Origin: Candidatus Krumholzibacteriia bacterium
Lineage (GTDB): Bacteria > Krumholzibacteriota > Krumholzibacteria > WVZY01 > JAKEHA01
Direction: 5' to 3'
NCBI GenBank assembly: GCA_029863355.1
Contig: JAOTVO010000072.1
Location: 1 to 10,522 of the forward strand
DNA length: 10,522 nt
Position numbers and translations under genes: made by a program. Position 1 is the first letter of the stretch. Each line of letters begins with the position of its first letter. The notes under the pieces are model-generated. The model saw nothing but the letters and a program-made list of their open reading frames with translations, searched no databases and was not told the DNA's origin. Below are positions 1-6,592 of the stretch, piece by piece.

Positions 1-1558
1 CGCTCAGCACCTCCAGCCCCACGAAACGACCGATCCCGTAGTCGACGTGAACCACGACGTCGCCGAGCTGCAGGTGCTCGTGACGGATACCCTGGACGCG
101 GCGGCGCTGTTCGCGGCGGTGGGGTCGCGCGAGCATGCGCCCGAAGATCTGGTGGTCGGTGAGCAACGCCAGCCCCATCTCCTCCCACACGAATCCCGAC
201 GTGATCCATCCCACCGGCATGTGCACGAGCTCCTCGGCCTCGTCGAGCATGTCGGCGAGGCGCTCGCGCTGCGTCGCCGTCTCAGCGTAGACGTGAACGT
301 CTAGGCGCTTGGTCGCGTATTTTCGTAGCTGCTCGACGAGCGGCTCGAGACTGCCCGCCACGCTCGGGTGAGAGCCGGTGAGGAAGCGTGTGTGCGTCTC
401 CCGGTCCGTCGGCGGCGGATACGGCCCCGCGTCTTCGCCCTCCTCCGGCGCCGCTTCCGCCTGCGCGGCCAGGTCCCAGCGCCACAACGTGGCCCACGCG
501 CGACCGTCGAAGCAGTCGGGGGCGTGAAGGTAGTCGTCGGGGGCGAGAAGCGGGAACTCGTCCTCCGGGTGCGATGCGGCACGCGCGATGTTCTCGCGGA
601 GACGGCGATGCATACGGTTGATCGAAGCCGCGTCCGAGAAGGCGACCACCGGCGGCCGAGGGAAGAACTCGAGCAACTCGCCGGTCAAGCCCAGCGCCGG
701 CGCGTAGCGTCGCCAGAGGTACGACGCGCGGTGCGTTCTCACCTCCTCCTCGATGCGCGCGACCAGATCCTCGTCGAACCCACGCGAGCGAAGGTAATCT
801 CCGGCTCCAGCCACCGCTTCCTCTTCGAACGGCACGCTCGTGGCCGGCAAGATCGCCGTCGACTCGAGCGAGGCGATCGACCGCTGCGTGTCGATATCGA
901 AGGAGCGGATGGAAGCAACCTCGTCGTCAAATAGCTCGATGCGCGCCGGGTTGTCCCACGAGGGGTCGAACACGTCCACGATGGCGCCACGCACGGCGAA
1001 CTGCCCGGTTTCCTCGACCACGGGCACGGCGTCGTATCCGGCCACCACCAGGTACTCGCGCAGCTCCTCGAGATCGAGGTGCTCGCCGGCCCCGATCACG
1101 CGCCGGTGCGTGCGCAGCGTTTGCGGTCGAAGCGTCTTCTCGAGAAAGCCGAGCAGGCTGGTGACGACGACGTCGACCTCGCCGGCCGCGATCCGGTTGA
1201 GGCAGTCGTTGCGGTCGCCGCGAACGGTCGGGTTCTCCCGCGTCTCGTAGCGGTGCGGGAGGATGTCGCGCTCGGGCAGCAGCAGCGCGCGGGCGGACGA
1301 GAGCGTGCGGAAGTCGGAGTGCGTGTCGGCGGCGGCCTCGTCGTCCGGGCAGATGACGAGGAGCGGGCGCGAGAGACGGTCGCGCAGCGCCTCGGCCAGG
1401 AGCACGAAGGACGTCCCGCGCAGCCCCGACACGTGCACGCGCCCGCCGCCCGCGTTTTCCAGCGCGGCGCGCACGAGCGTGGTGCGCTCGCTTCGGGCCA
1501 CGCGCCCGACCAGCGGGCTCGCGGCGGGGCGAGGAATCTCCTGGGTGCCGTCTTTCAC
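1..1558 (-). CDS. mfd: Transcription-repair coupling factor Mfd, N-terminal part (3' end outside window)
   Basis: Mfd is the ATP-driven translocase that removes RNA polymerase stalled at DNA lesions and recruits UvrA for nucleotide excision repair. About 519 codons are present, read without a stop or frameshift. The N-terminal half fits the UvrB-like domains, with stretches such as GTSFVLLAEALR near the start, LPERDILPHRYETR and VEETGQFAVRGAIVDVFDP. Near the left edge are LTDHQIFGR and then GDVVVHVDYGIGRFVGLE, the Tudor/CarD-like RNA polymerase interaction domain typical of Mfd. The helicase and translocase motifs and the UvrA-contact end lie beyond position 1. The start chosen is GTG at 1558-1556 (V K D G T Q E I). 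There is no upstream in-frame ATG before the TGA at about 1648-1646, and no strong Shine-Dalgarno sequence is visible, so the start is less certain than the identity. A GTG about 20 codons downstream is an alternative. The gene lies 104 bp after the BatA-like gene and probably has its own promoter. Confidence 0.95.
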   Translation of the reverse strand, partial: MKDGTQEIPRPAASPLVGRVARSERTTLVRAALENAGGGRVHVSGLRGTSFVLLAEALRDRLSRPLLVICPDDEAAADTHSDFRTLSSARALLLPERDILPHRYETRENPTVRGDRNDCLNRIAAGEVDVVVTSLLGFLEKTLRPQTLRTHRRVIGAGEHLDLEELREYLVVAGYDAVPVVEETGQFAVRGAIVDVFDPSWDNPARIELFDDEVASIRSFDIDTQRSIASLESTAILPATSVPFEEEAVAGAGDYLRSRGFDEDLVARIEEEVRTHRASYLWRRYAPALGLTGELLEFFPRPPVVAFSDAASINRMHRRLRENIARAASHPEDEFPLLAPDDYLHAPDCFDGRAWATLWRWDLAAQAEAAPEEGEDAGPYPPPTDRETHTRFLTGSHPSVAGSLEPLVEQLRKYATKRLDVHVYAETATQRERLADMLDEAEELVHMPVGWITSGFVWEEMGLALLTDHQIFGRMLARPHRREQRRRVQGIRHEHLQLGDVVVHVDYGIGRFVGLEVLS

Positions 1559-1575
1559 TCGATCACGCCAACACG

Positions 1576-1602
1576 AAAAGCCCGGCGCGCTCTGCAGCCG
1601 GG
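1576..1602 (-). terminator. Terminator-like hairpin upstream of mfd
   Basis: On the minus strand CCCGGC (1602-1597) pairs perfectly with GCCGGG (1586-1581) across a 10-nt loop and is followed by CTTTTC. This is the shape of a weak intrinsic terminator. It could end the BatA-like transcript. It also lies downstream of the candidate mfd promoter, so it could instead be a leader hairpin of mfd. The stem is only 6 bp and the T run only four, so chance is possible in DNA this rich in G+C. Confidence 0.35.
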
Positions 1603-1620
1603 GGGTTGGATGGTCCTGTG

Positions 1621-1649
1621 AAGATAAGGGCGGCGGGCGCCGAGTTCAA
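1621..1649 (-). promoter_or_regulatory. Candidate sigma-70-type promoter for mfd
   Basis: The minus strand reads TTGAAC (1649-1644), a 17-nt spacer, then TATCTT (1626-1621). Each hexamer matches the sigma-70 consensus at 4 of 6 bases and the spacing is ideal. The predicted transcription start is near 1614, giving a leader of about 55 nt before the GTG start. This would let mfd be transcribed independently of the upstream VWA genes. Two 4/6 matches are suggestive, not conclusive. Confidence 0.4.
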
Positions 1650-1662
1650 GCGCCAGGACGCC

Positions 1663-3750
1663 TTACACTCGCCGCCCCAGGATGGATTCCGCCACCAGCG
1701 CCGCGGCGGCGAGCAGGACGAAGACGGCGAAGACCTCGCGCCCCTGACGCTCAGCGGCCAGGTTTGCCGCGAAGTCTCCGCCCGTGCCCACCACCGAGCC
1801 CGCGTCTGCGGCCCCGTCGAGGCTGCGCGCGGTGACGTTCGACTCGCGCGCGTCGACGTTGACGGGCGCCCGGGCCACCACCGTCGTGTCGCGCAGGAGC
1901 TCGTAGAAGCCGACCGCCGCCGGCTGCTCGCAAATCACCTGCGCCTCGCCCGGCTGCGTCTCGAAGACGACGGGGCGGATGAGGCGACCGCCGGGATCCC
2001 GGACGACGAGTTGGGAGGACACCACCGCCAGCGTCGGTGTGTCGAAAAACAGCTGCCGCCCGGCGTAATTCTCGCGTTGGCGCTGAGCCCCGCCGGCGCT
2101 GGCCAGGTACGAGACCGACGTATGCACCAGCGGCAGGAACATCGGTGAGAGCGGGATGTCGCCGGTCTCGAGATCGGGCGCCGCGGCGAAAACGAGCACG
2201 CGCCCGCGGCCCCGCGCGCACTCCCAGATCGCGGGGTCGCCGCCGCCGGTGTATGCGATCACGGAGTCCGGGGCTACGCCCGTCACGCTCACGTACGAGC
2301 TGACGCGCGTGCGGGTCAGCAGTTCGAGCTCCTCATCGTCGAAGATCGCGAAGACGGGATGATCCTGCCGGAACGACGTGTAGCCCACCTGGACATCGCT
2401 GGCGCGCATGGCCGCCGAACGCATCCCCAGAAACGTGCGGAAGTCGTGGCTCTGCCACAGGCGGCGGTCGCTGCCGCCGAGGAAAACCATGAGCCCGCCG
2501 CCGCGGCGGACGTAACGCTCGAGCAGCGCCAGCCGGTTCGATTCGAGCTGCTGCGGGTCCACCCACACGACCACGCCGCCGGCCGGGAGCGCGGCGGCCG
2601 TGACGTCCTTCTCGTCGATGGTCTTGACCAGAAACTCGCCCTCGCCGCTGGTGCGGGGGTTGAGGGCTTTCTCCAGATAGAAGAAGCCCGCCGCCGGAGC
2701 GTCGGGCGCCGTGCCCACGCGGCGGCGCCCGCGCACGAGCGTCACCGGCACGCTGCGCGAGACTTCCAGTATGAAGTACCGCTCGTCGTCCACGGGCAGG
2801 CGGTCGCGATTCTTGGCGAGGACGCAGCGGTAGGCGCCCCACGACGTGAACGACACCGGAAACGTCACCGATGCCGTCGCCGATGGTGCCAATTCGATCA
2901 GCTTCTCCGCCTTGCGCGCGCCGTCCACGAAGAGCTCGAGCGGGAAGCTCGCCGCGCTGGCCCGCGCGTGGTTGGTGACGGTGGCACTCACGCGGATCAC
3001 CTCTCCGGGCCGCAAAAGCTTGCGCGGCACCAGGACGCGATCGATGCTGACGTTGTCCGCGTCGTCCTCGTAGACGGGCAGGAAGTAGACGCGCACGTCA
3101 TCGCGCGCGCGCGCGGGATCGACCAGGACCGAGTCCTCGTTGAAGCGGAAGTCCGAGACCACGTAGATCTCGCCCCCGCGCACGTCGCTCTCCTCTATGA
3201 GCGAGAACGCCCGGTCGACAGCACGGCGAATCGAGGTCGTCTCCGCCGTCATGGCCGCTTCATCGATGGCGCTCTTGACCAGGGACCGGTTGCGCGTGCC
3301 GCGCTCCAGGCGCGCCTCGGACCGCTCGGCAAATACCACGAGGTTGATGGCGTCGTTTTTGCCCGCCTCGTCCACCACCTGGCGCGCGACGTCCTTGGCC
3401 AGTGTGAACGCGGTGCCCCGGGGCTGCTCGACCCCCATGCTGTAGCTGGCGTCGAGGCAGATGATCACGTTCTTGGGCGCCTTTCCGGGCAGAAAGAACG
3501 CGCCGCGCAGCGTGGGTCTGGCGAACGCCGCTACCAGCAGAATCACGGCCAGGGTGCGCAGCGCGAGGATCAGGATGCGCCGCAGATTGATCTTGCTCAT
3601 GCGCCGGCGGTTGAGCTCGTCCAGGAACTCGAGCGAGCTGAAGCGCACGCGCCGCACGCGCCGCCGGTTCAGGAGGTGGATGATCACCGGCACGGCCGCC
3701 GCGACCAGGCCCACGAGGAACATGCTATTGAGAAAGCTCAGTCCGAACAT
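1663..3750 (-). CDS. BatA-like membrane-anchored VWA-domain protein with C-terminal extension
   Basis: The 695-residue product begins with the BatA N-terminal domain: a first membrane segment at about 5-26 running into VPVIIHLLNRRR, a basic loop, and a second membrane segment at about 58-77. A von Willebrand A domain follows from about 93 to 225, with the metal-ion adhesion site D100-A-S102-Y-S104, TTS at 171-173 and the SD200F strand. Residues about 233-330 look like a beta-sandwich (PGEVIRVSATVTNHA, CARDB-like). Residues about 335-560 resemble the glutamine-amidotransferase-like fold found in such proteins (YVRRGGGLMVFLGG at 413-426). A membrane helix at about 672-690 ends the protein. It is roughly twice the length of classic BatA (about 330 residues), matching the long form seen in several environmental phyla. 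The large middle region is probably periplasmic. BatA was linked to aerotolerance in Bacteroides, but the molecular role is unclear. The start ATG at 3750-3748 has AGGA 6 nt upstream. It follows the DUF58 gene by 112 bp and is probably co-transcribed with it. Confidence 0.88.
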   Translation of the reverse strand: MFGLSFLNSMFLVGLVAAAVPVIIHLLNRRRVRRVRFSSLEFLDELNRRRMSKINLRRILILALRTLAVILLVAAFARPTLRGAFFLPGKAPKNVIICLDASYSMGVEQPRGTAFTLAKDVARQVVDEAGKNDAINLVVFAERSEARLERGTRNRSLVKSAIDEAAMTAETTSIRRAVDRAFSLIEESDVRGGEIYVVSDFRFNEDSVLVDPARARDDVRVYFLPVYEDDADNVSIDRVLVPRKLLRPGEVIRVSATVTNHARASAASFPLELFVDGARKAEKLIELAPSATASVTFPVSFTSWGAYRCVLAKNRDRLPVDDERYFILEVSRSVPVTLVRGRRRVGTAPDAPAAGFFYLEKALNPRTSGEGEFLVKTIDEKDVTAAALPAGGVVVWVDPQQLESNRLALLERYVRRGGGLMVFLGGSDRRLWQSHDFRTFLGMRSAAMRASDVQVGYTSFRQDHPVFAIFDDEELELLTRTRVSSYVSVTGVAPDSVIAYTGGGDPAIWECARGRGRVLVFAAAPDLETGDIPLSPMFLPLVHTSVSYLASAGGAQRQRENYAGRQLFFDTPTLAVVSSQLVVRDPGGRLIRPVVFETQPGEAQVICEQPAAVGFYELLRDTTVVARAPVNVDARESNVTARSLDGAADAGSVVGTGGDFAANLAAERQGREVFAVFVLLAAAALVAESILGRRV

Positions 3751-3767
3751 CTTTCATCCTAGTTGTT

Positions 3768-3831
3768 CACTCGCCCATCGGGCCGTCTCCGCTCATGCAC
3801 TCGCGTCAACGGCCCGATGGGCGAGTGCATG
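3768..3831 (-). repeat. Perfect 18-bp inverted repeat with an overlapping alternative 11-bp pairing, between the DUF58 and BatA-like genes
   Basis: The arms CACTCGCCCATCGGGCCG (3768-3785) and its exact reverse complement (3810-3827) flank a 24-nt spacer. Inside the spacer CATGCACTCGC (3794-3804) is the exact reverse complement of GCGAGTGCATG (3821-3831), which overlaps the outer arm. The two hairpins therefore cannot form together. In the DUF58-to-BatA transcript the 11-bp hairpin is complete first. The 18-bp hairpin, once formed, ends 7 nt before the AGGA ribosome binding site of the BatA-like gene. No T run follows, so it does not look like a simple terminator. Possible roles are mRNA stabilisation, translational control, or an extragenic palindrome family element. 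Confidence 0.9.
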
Positions 3832-3862
3832 CGCGTCGGGAATTCAACGCGTGCCCCTGTTC

Positions 3863-4828
3863 TTACCCCAGTCGGTGCCGCTTGCCCAGGTACGCCGTCA
3901 GGGCCTGGTCGAACGGCGTGTCGGTGCGCAGCAAGTTATAGTCGATGTGGTGCTGGCGGCAACCGCGCTCCAGCTTGTCGATCCACGCGGCCACGTCGCG
4001 GTTGTACTGCTCGCGCAGGAAGGCGGGCTCCAGCCGCAGCCTGCGGCCCGTCTCCATGTCCTCGAACTCGACTTCCTCGCGCATGTTCAGGTCCATCTCG
4101 CGCGGGTCCAGGATGTGAAAAACGATCACCTCGTGCTGCCGGTGCCGGAAGTGCTTGAGCCCCATCAGCACCTTCTCGGGGTCGTCCATCAGGTCGGAGA
4201 TGAGGATCATGAGCCCCCGGCGCTTCATTCTCTCCGCCATCTCGTGCAGAGCCGGGCTGATCGACGTGCGCGCTCCCGGTGCGACGCCTTCCAGGTTGTT
4301 GAGAATGTGGAAGAGCTGCTTTCGCACCGAGCGGTGCGGGATGAGCGTGCGGATCTCGTCGTCGAACATGCACAGCCCCACCGCGTCCTGCTGGCGGATC
4401 ATCAGCAGGGCCAGGCTTGCGGCGAGCAGTCCCGCGTACGTGAGCTTGTCTACGACCGCACCCCCCGCGTCCCGGCCGCGGCGGGAGTGCTGAAGATCGG
4501 CCAGGTCGCCCGCCGCCGGGAATCCCATGGAGCCGCTCTTGTCGAGGAGGATGTTGGCGATCACGTTCGTCTCCTCCTCGAATACCTTCACGTAGAGGCG
4601 GTCGGTCTTGCCGAAGATCTTCCAGTCCACCGTCTTGGTGTTGTCACCCTGCATGTACTGCCTGTACTCGGCGAACTCCACGGAGAATCCGTGGTAGGGG
4701 CTACGGTGCAGGCCGGCGATGTAACCCTCGACGATCAGCCGAGCCTTCAACTCCATGTTGTGGAGCTTGCTCACTACGGCGGGGTCGAGATACTTGCTGA
4801 CCTGCTGTTTCTTCTGCAAATACGCCAA
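3863..4828 (-). CDS. DUF58-family protein with VWA-type metal-binding motif
   Basis: The 321-residue product matches the DUF58 family: the signature EFAEYRQYMQGDNTKTVDWK spans about 51-70, followed by a VWA-like fold with DKSGSMG, whose D96-x-S98-x-S100 is the metal-site motif, and LILISDL-type strands near 200. No membrane segment or signal peptide is visible, so it is probably cytoplasmic, like the short DUF58 proteins usually encoded with MoxR ATPases and BatA-type proteins. Its biochemical role is not established; by association it may work in a MoxR chaperone or metal-insertion complex. The start is taken as TTG at 4828-4826 because AAGGAGGA lies at the right distance before it. An in-frame TTG 16 codons upstream (4876) overlaps the promoter and lacks a binding site. 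An insertion of about 20 residues (102-126, Gly/Asp/Arg-rich) separates the metal motif from the helix KLTYAGLLAAS. It is 112 bp upstream of the BatA-like gene. Confidence 0.9.
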   Translation of the reverse strand: MAYLQKKQQVSKYLDPAVVSKLHNMELKARLIVEGYIAGLHRSPYHGFSVEFAEYRQYMQGDNTKTVDWKIFGKTDRLYVKVFEEETNVIANILLDKSGSMGFPAAGDLADLQHSRRGRDAGGAVVDKLTYAGLLAASLALLMIRQQDAVGLCMFDDEIRTLIPHRSVRKQLFHILNNLEGVAPGARTSISPALHEMAERMKRRGLMILISDLMDDPEKVLMGLKHFRHRQHEVIVFHILDPREMDLNMREEVEFEDMETGRRLRLEPAFLREQYNRDVAAWIDKLERGCRQHHIDYNLLRTDTPFDQALTAYLGKRHRLG

Positions 4829-4832
4829 TAGT

Positions 4833-4840
4833 TCCTCCTT
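4833..4840 (-). promoter_or_regulatory. Strong ribosome binding site fixing the TTG start of the DUF58 gene
   Basis: The minus strand reads AAGGAGGA, then ACTA, then TTG (4828-4826). GGAGG is separated from the TTG by 5 nt, close to the optimum. This is the strongest Shine-Dalgarno sequence in the window and supports the TTG start over the longer reading. Confidence 0.8.
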
Positions 4841-4867
4841 GCGCCGGGGCCCGGGCCGCGTGTGTCC

Positions 4868-4873
4868 ATTATA
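4868..4873 (-). promoter_or_regulatory. Candidate promoter (-10 box TATAAT) for the DUF58/BatA-like pair
   Basis: A perfect TATAAT reads 4873-4868 on the minus strand in the 81-bp gap after the glycosyltransferase gene. The expected start of transcription is near 4861, giving a leader of about 32 nt that contains a 10-bp palindrome (GGCCCGGGCC, 4848-4857) and the AAGGAGGA site. No good -35 hexamer is seen at 16-18 nt, so an activator or a different sigma preference is possible. A perfect -10 box in such G+C-rich DNA is unlikely by chance. Confidence 0.55.
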
Positions 4874-4909
4874 CAAGGCGGCGTCCGGGATTCGCCACGC
4901 CAGCTTGCC

Positions 4910-6031
4910 CTACCGTGCCGACCCCGGCCCGCGCTCGACGAGGGACCGGTAGAGCGCCAGCGTCGCGGCGACGACGCGGGTGCGATCGAACCGCTCGACC
5001 GCCGCCCGCCGGCCCGCTGCTCCCATCGCCGTCGCCCGCTCCGGCGCGCGCAGCAGCTCGAGCAGGCGTTCGGCGTAGTCGGCGTCGTCGCCTTCGACAA
5101 TGGCGCCGTTCTCGCCGTCGCGCACGACCTCGCGGTTTCCCGGAATGCCGGAGCATACGATGGGCAGACCGGCCGCGCTTGCTTCGATGAGGAACATGGG
5201 CAGCACTTCGGCATGGCTCGATGGAAAGAGCACCACGTCGCTCGCGGCGAGGTACGGGAGCACGTCCCGCTGGTAGCCCAGGAAGTGCACGCGCGCGGCG
5301 CCGCCCGCGTCCGCCGCCGCGCGCCGGGCCTGATCCAGCGCCGGACCGTCGCCCAGCGCCACGCCGTGCAACTCCCCCTCGAACCGCGACGCCGCGAGTG
5401 CGACGATGCGCGCAAAGCGATCGAACCCCTTTTCAGGCAACGCGCGGCCCGCGATGCAGGCCACGCGCGCGTCCGCTGCGATTCCCAGCCCGGAGCGCAC
5501 GGCGCGCCGGTCGGCGGCCGCCACGCGCGCGGCAATCGCGCCCGTGTCCACGAAATTGGGGATGAGCGAGATGCGCTCGGCCGCCACGCCGAATCCCTCG
5601 AACGCCGCGCGCTTGTCCGCCGTGATGGCCACGAAATGGTCGGCCGCGTGCCGCACGAGCCAGCCGCTCGCCGCTTGCGGGCCGCGGAAGAAGCCGCGCG
5701 AATGGTGCGTGAGCACGCGGATCGGCCGCGGACGCATCCCGCGCGTCGCCATGGCCGCCGCCACTGCGCACGACGGGCCATGGGCGTGGATCACCTGGGG
5801 GCGGAAGGCGCGGGCGCGGGCGCGCATGTCGCGCGCCGCGCGCAGGAGCGTGAAGCTGGGGTTGGCCGTCTCCAGCCAGGTGACCTCGCCGTCGAGGCTC
5901 TCGCGCAGCGGCCCCGGAGCCGAGCCGAAGGCCACGGTCGAACCCGCGCGCGCGAGCGCGTTGGCCAGCTCGACCGACATCGACTCGGCGCCGCCCAGGC
6001 GCAGCGAGCTGTTGACGACGAGAATCTTCAC
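4910..6031 (-). CDS. Family 4 glycosyltransferase (GT-B fold)
   Basis: The 373-residue product is of normal length for a retaining GT4 enzyme that moves a sugar from a nucleotide-sugar donor onto a lipid-linked or polymer acceptor at the cytoplasmic face of the membrane. The N-terminal Rossmann domain opens with MKILVVNSSLRLGGAES, whose glycine loop is at 13-14, and contains IHAHGPS at 81-87. The C-terminal domain carries IPNFVD (157-162), GRALPEKG (195-202; Arg196 and Lys201 correspond to the usual donor-phosphate contacts) and the E-x7-E motif E275-E283 followed by GLPIVCSGIPGNREVV. Donor and acceptor cannot be deduced. The GTG start (6031-6029) overlaps the TGA of the preceding acyltransferase gene as GTGA, which implies translational coupling. 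Together with that neighbour it suggests a step in surface-glycan assembly. Confidence 0.93.
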   Translation of the reverse strand: MKILVVNSSLRLGGAESMSVELANALARAGSTVAFGSAPGPLRESLDGEVTWLETANPSFTLLRAARDMRARARAFRPQVIHAHGPSCAVAAAMATRGMRPRPIRVLTHHSRGFFRGPQAASGWLVRHAADHFVAITADKRAAFEGFGVAAERISLIPNFVDTGAIAARVAAADRRAVRSGLGIAADARVACIAGRALPEKGFDRFARIVALAASRFEGELHGVALGDGPALDQARRAAADAGGAARVHFLGYQRDVLPYLAASDVVLFPSSHAEVLPMFLIEASAAGLPIVCSGIPGNREVVRDGENGAIVEGDDADYAERLLELLRAPERATAMGAAGRRAAVERFDRTRVVAATLALYRSLVERGPGSAR

Positions 6032-6492
6032 AGCTTGCGCAGCAGGCGGGCGGGGTTGCCGGCGTAGACGCCGGGCTCGGTAATGTCCTTGGTCACGACG
6101 GCGCCCGCTCCGACCACCGCGCCGTCGCAGATTGCGACGGGGAGGATCGTCGCGTTGCTGCCGATCGATACGCGGTTGCCGATCCGCGTCTCCTTCCAGA
6201 GGTGTTCCTGGCCGAAGGCCGGCGCGCCGGTCTGGAAGAGGTCGTTGATGAACATGGTGCCGTGCGAGATGAAACAGTCGTCGCCGACCGTCACCAGCTC
6301 GCAGACGAAGGAATGCGACTGGACGCGCGTGCGCTTGCCGATCTTCACGCCGCGCTGGATCTCGACGAAGGGCCCGACGAACGCGCCGTCGTCCAGCGAA
6401 CAGCCGTAGAGGTTCACCGGCTCTACGATGGTGACGCCTTCACCAAAAGAGACGTCGACGACCTTGGACTTGAAGACACGAGGCTCGGCCAT
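6028..6492 (-). CDS. Left-handed beta-helix acyltransferase (WlbB/FdtC-like sugar N-acetyltransferase)
   Basis: The 154-residue product is almost entirely hexapeptide repeats (for example GAFVGPFVEIQRGVKIGKRTRV), forming a left-handed beta-helix that normally trimerises and uses acyl-CoA at subunit interfaces. The stretch SHSFVCELVTVGDDCFISHG (59-78), then TMFIND (79-84), and the end VVGAGAVVTKDI...YAGNPARLL are typical of enzymes such as WlbB/WbpD and FdtC, which N-acetylate amino sugars on nucleotide carriers. It is somewhat shorter than WbpD (about 190 residues). The exact amino sugar is unknown. The start is ATG at 6492-6490 because GGGAG (6503-6499) precedes it by 6 nt; an open frame continues upstream to 6681 but runs into the previous gene and is not family-like. 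It overlaps the glycosyltransferase gene by 4 bp, so the product may feed that enzyme's donor or acceptor. Confidence 0.9.
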   Translation of the reverse strand: MAEPRVFKSKVVDVSFGEGVTIVEPVNLYGCSLDDGAFVGPFVEIQRGVKIGKRTRVQSHSFVCELVTVGDDCFISHGTMFINDLFQTGAPAFGQEHLWKETRIGNRVSIGSNATILPVAICDGAVVGAGAVVTKDITEPGVYAGNPARLLRKL

Positions 6493-6498
6493 GAAATA

Positions 6499-6503
6499 CT
6501 CCC
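6499..6503 (-). promoter_or_regulatory. Ribosome binding site deciding the acyltransferase start
   Basis: GGGAG on the minus strand lies 6 nt before the ATG at 6492-6490. It selects this ATG over longer in-frame readings that would overlap the upstream SGNH gene. Confidence 0.65.
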
Positions 6504-6533
6504 GTTCGCCCCCGTTCACGTTGAGACGGCCGC

Positions 6534-6566
6534 GCCCCGCGGGGCTGCGCCGGCGCACGGCGCGCC
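6534..6566 (-). repeat. Tandem perfect palindromes in the acyltransferase leader
   Basis: GCCCCGCGGGGC (6534-6545) and TGCGCCGGCGCA (6546-6557) are each perfect 12-bp palindromes and directly abut. After one base comes the perfect 8-bp palindrome GGCGCGCC (6559-6566). They fill the space just downstream of the TGCTACAAT promoter element. They could be binding sites for a dimeric repressor over the transcription start. As RNA they would need very tight loops, so a DNA-level role is likelier than a hairpin. High G+C content raises the chance background. Confidence 0.6.
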
Positions 6567-6567
6567 G

Positions 6568-6577
6568 ATTGTAGCAC
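6568..6577 (-). promoter_or_regulatory. Candidate extended -10 promoter for the acyltransferase-glycosyltransferase pair
   Basis: The minus strand reads GTGCTACAAT (6577-6568): TG, one base, then TACAAT, a 5/6 match to the -10 consensus with the extended TGn element. It sits in the 100-bp gap after the SGNH gene stop. Transcription would start near 6561, leaving a leader of about 70 nt. No -35 match is obvious, which extended -10 promoters tolerate. The same 12-mer, GTGCTACAATCG, precedes the SGNH gene at 7634-7623, which strengthens the call. Confidence 0.6.
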
Positions 6578-6592
6578 AGAAGCGGCGGCGGC

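Noticed and set aside
1..1558. Possible frameshift or pseudogene in mfd, since only short open frames start and stop inside this stretch
   Set aside because: Reading the minus strand from GTG 1558 stays open to the left edge, and the RNA polymerase interaction domain at the edge is in the same frame as the start. The gene is simply cut by the window.
2359..3762. Open frame of 467 codons on the plus strand, opposite the BatA-like gene
   Set aside because: It is antisense to a gene with clear VWA and membrane features. Its translation is rich in Arg, His, Ala and Val with no domain, the usual result of codon bias in G+C-rich DNA.
3768..3827. Simple rho-independent terminator between the DUF58 and BatA-like genes
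   Set aside because: The stem is followed on the minus strand by AACAACTAGG, not a T run, and leads directly into the next ribosome binding site.
3768..3831. Integron attC site or transposon inverted repeat
   Set aside because: No convincing paired RYYYAAC/GTTRRRY core sites flank the repeat, and there is no integrase or transposase gene and no target-site duplication in sight.
3461..4831. Open frame of 456 codons on the plus strand across the DUF58/BatA gap
   Set aside because: It crosses two real minus-strand genes and the hairpin gap, begins with an Arg-rich low-complexity stretch and shows no recognisable family.
4880..4901. Small hairpin GGCGT/ACGCC after the glycosyltransferase gene
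   Set aside because: The stem is 5 bp with a 12-nt loop and no T run, so it is well within chance for this base composition.
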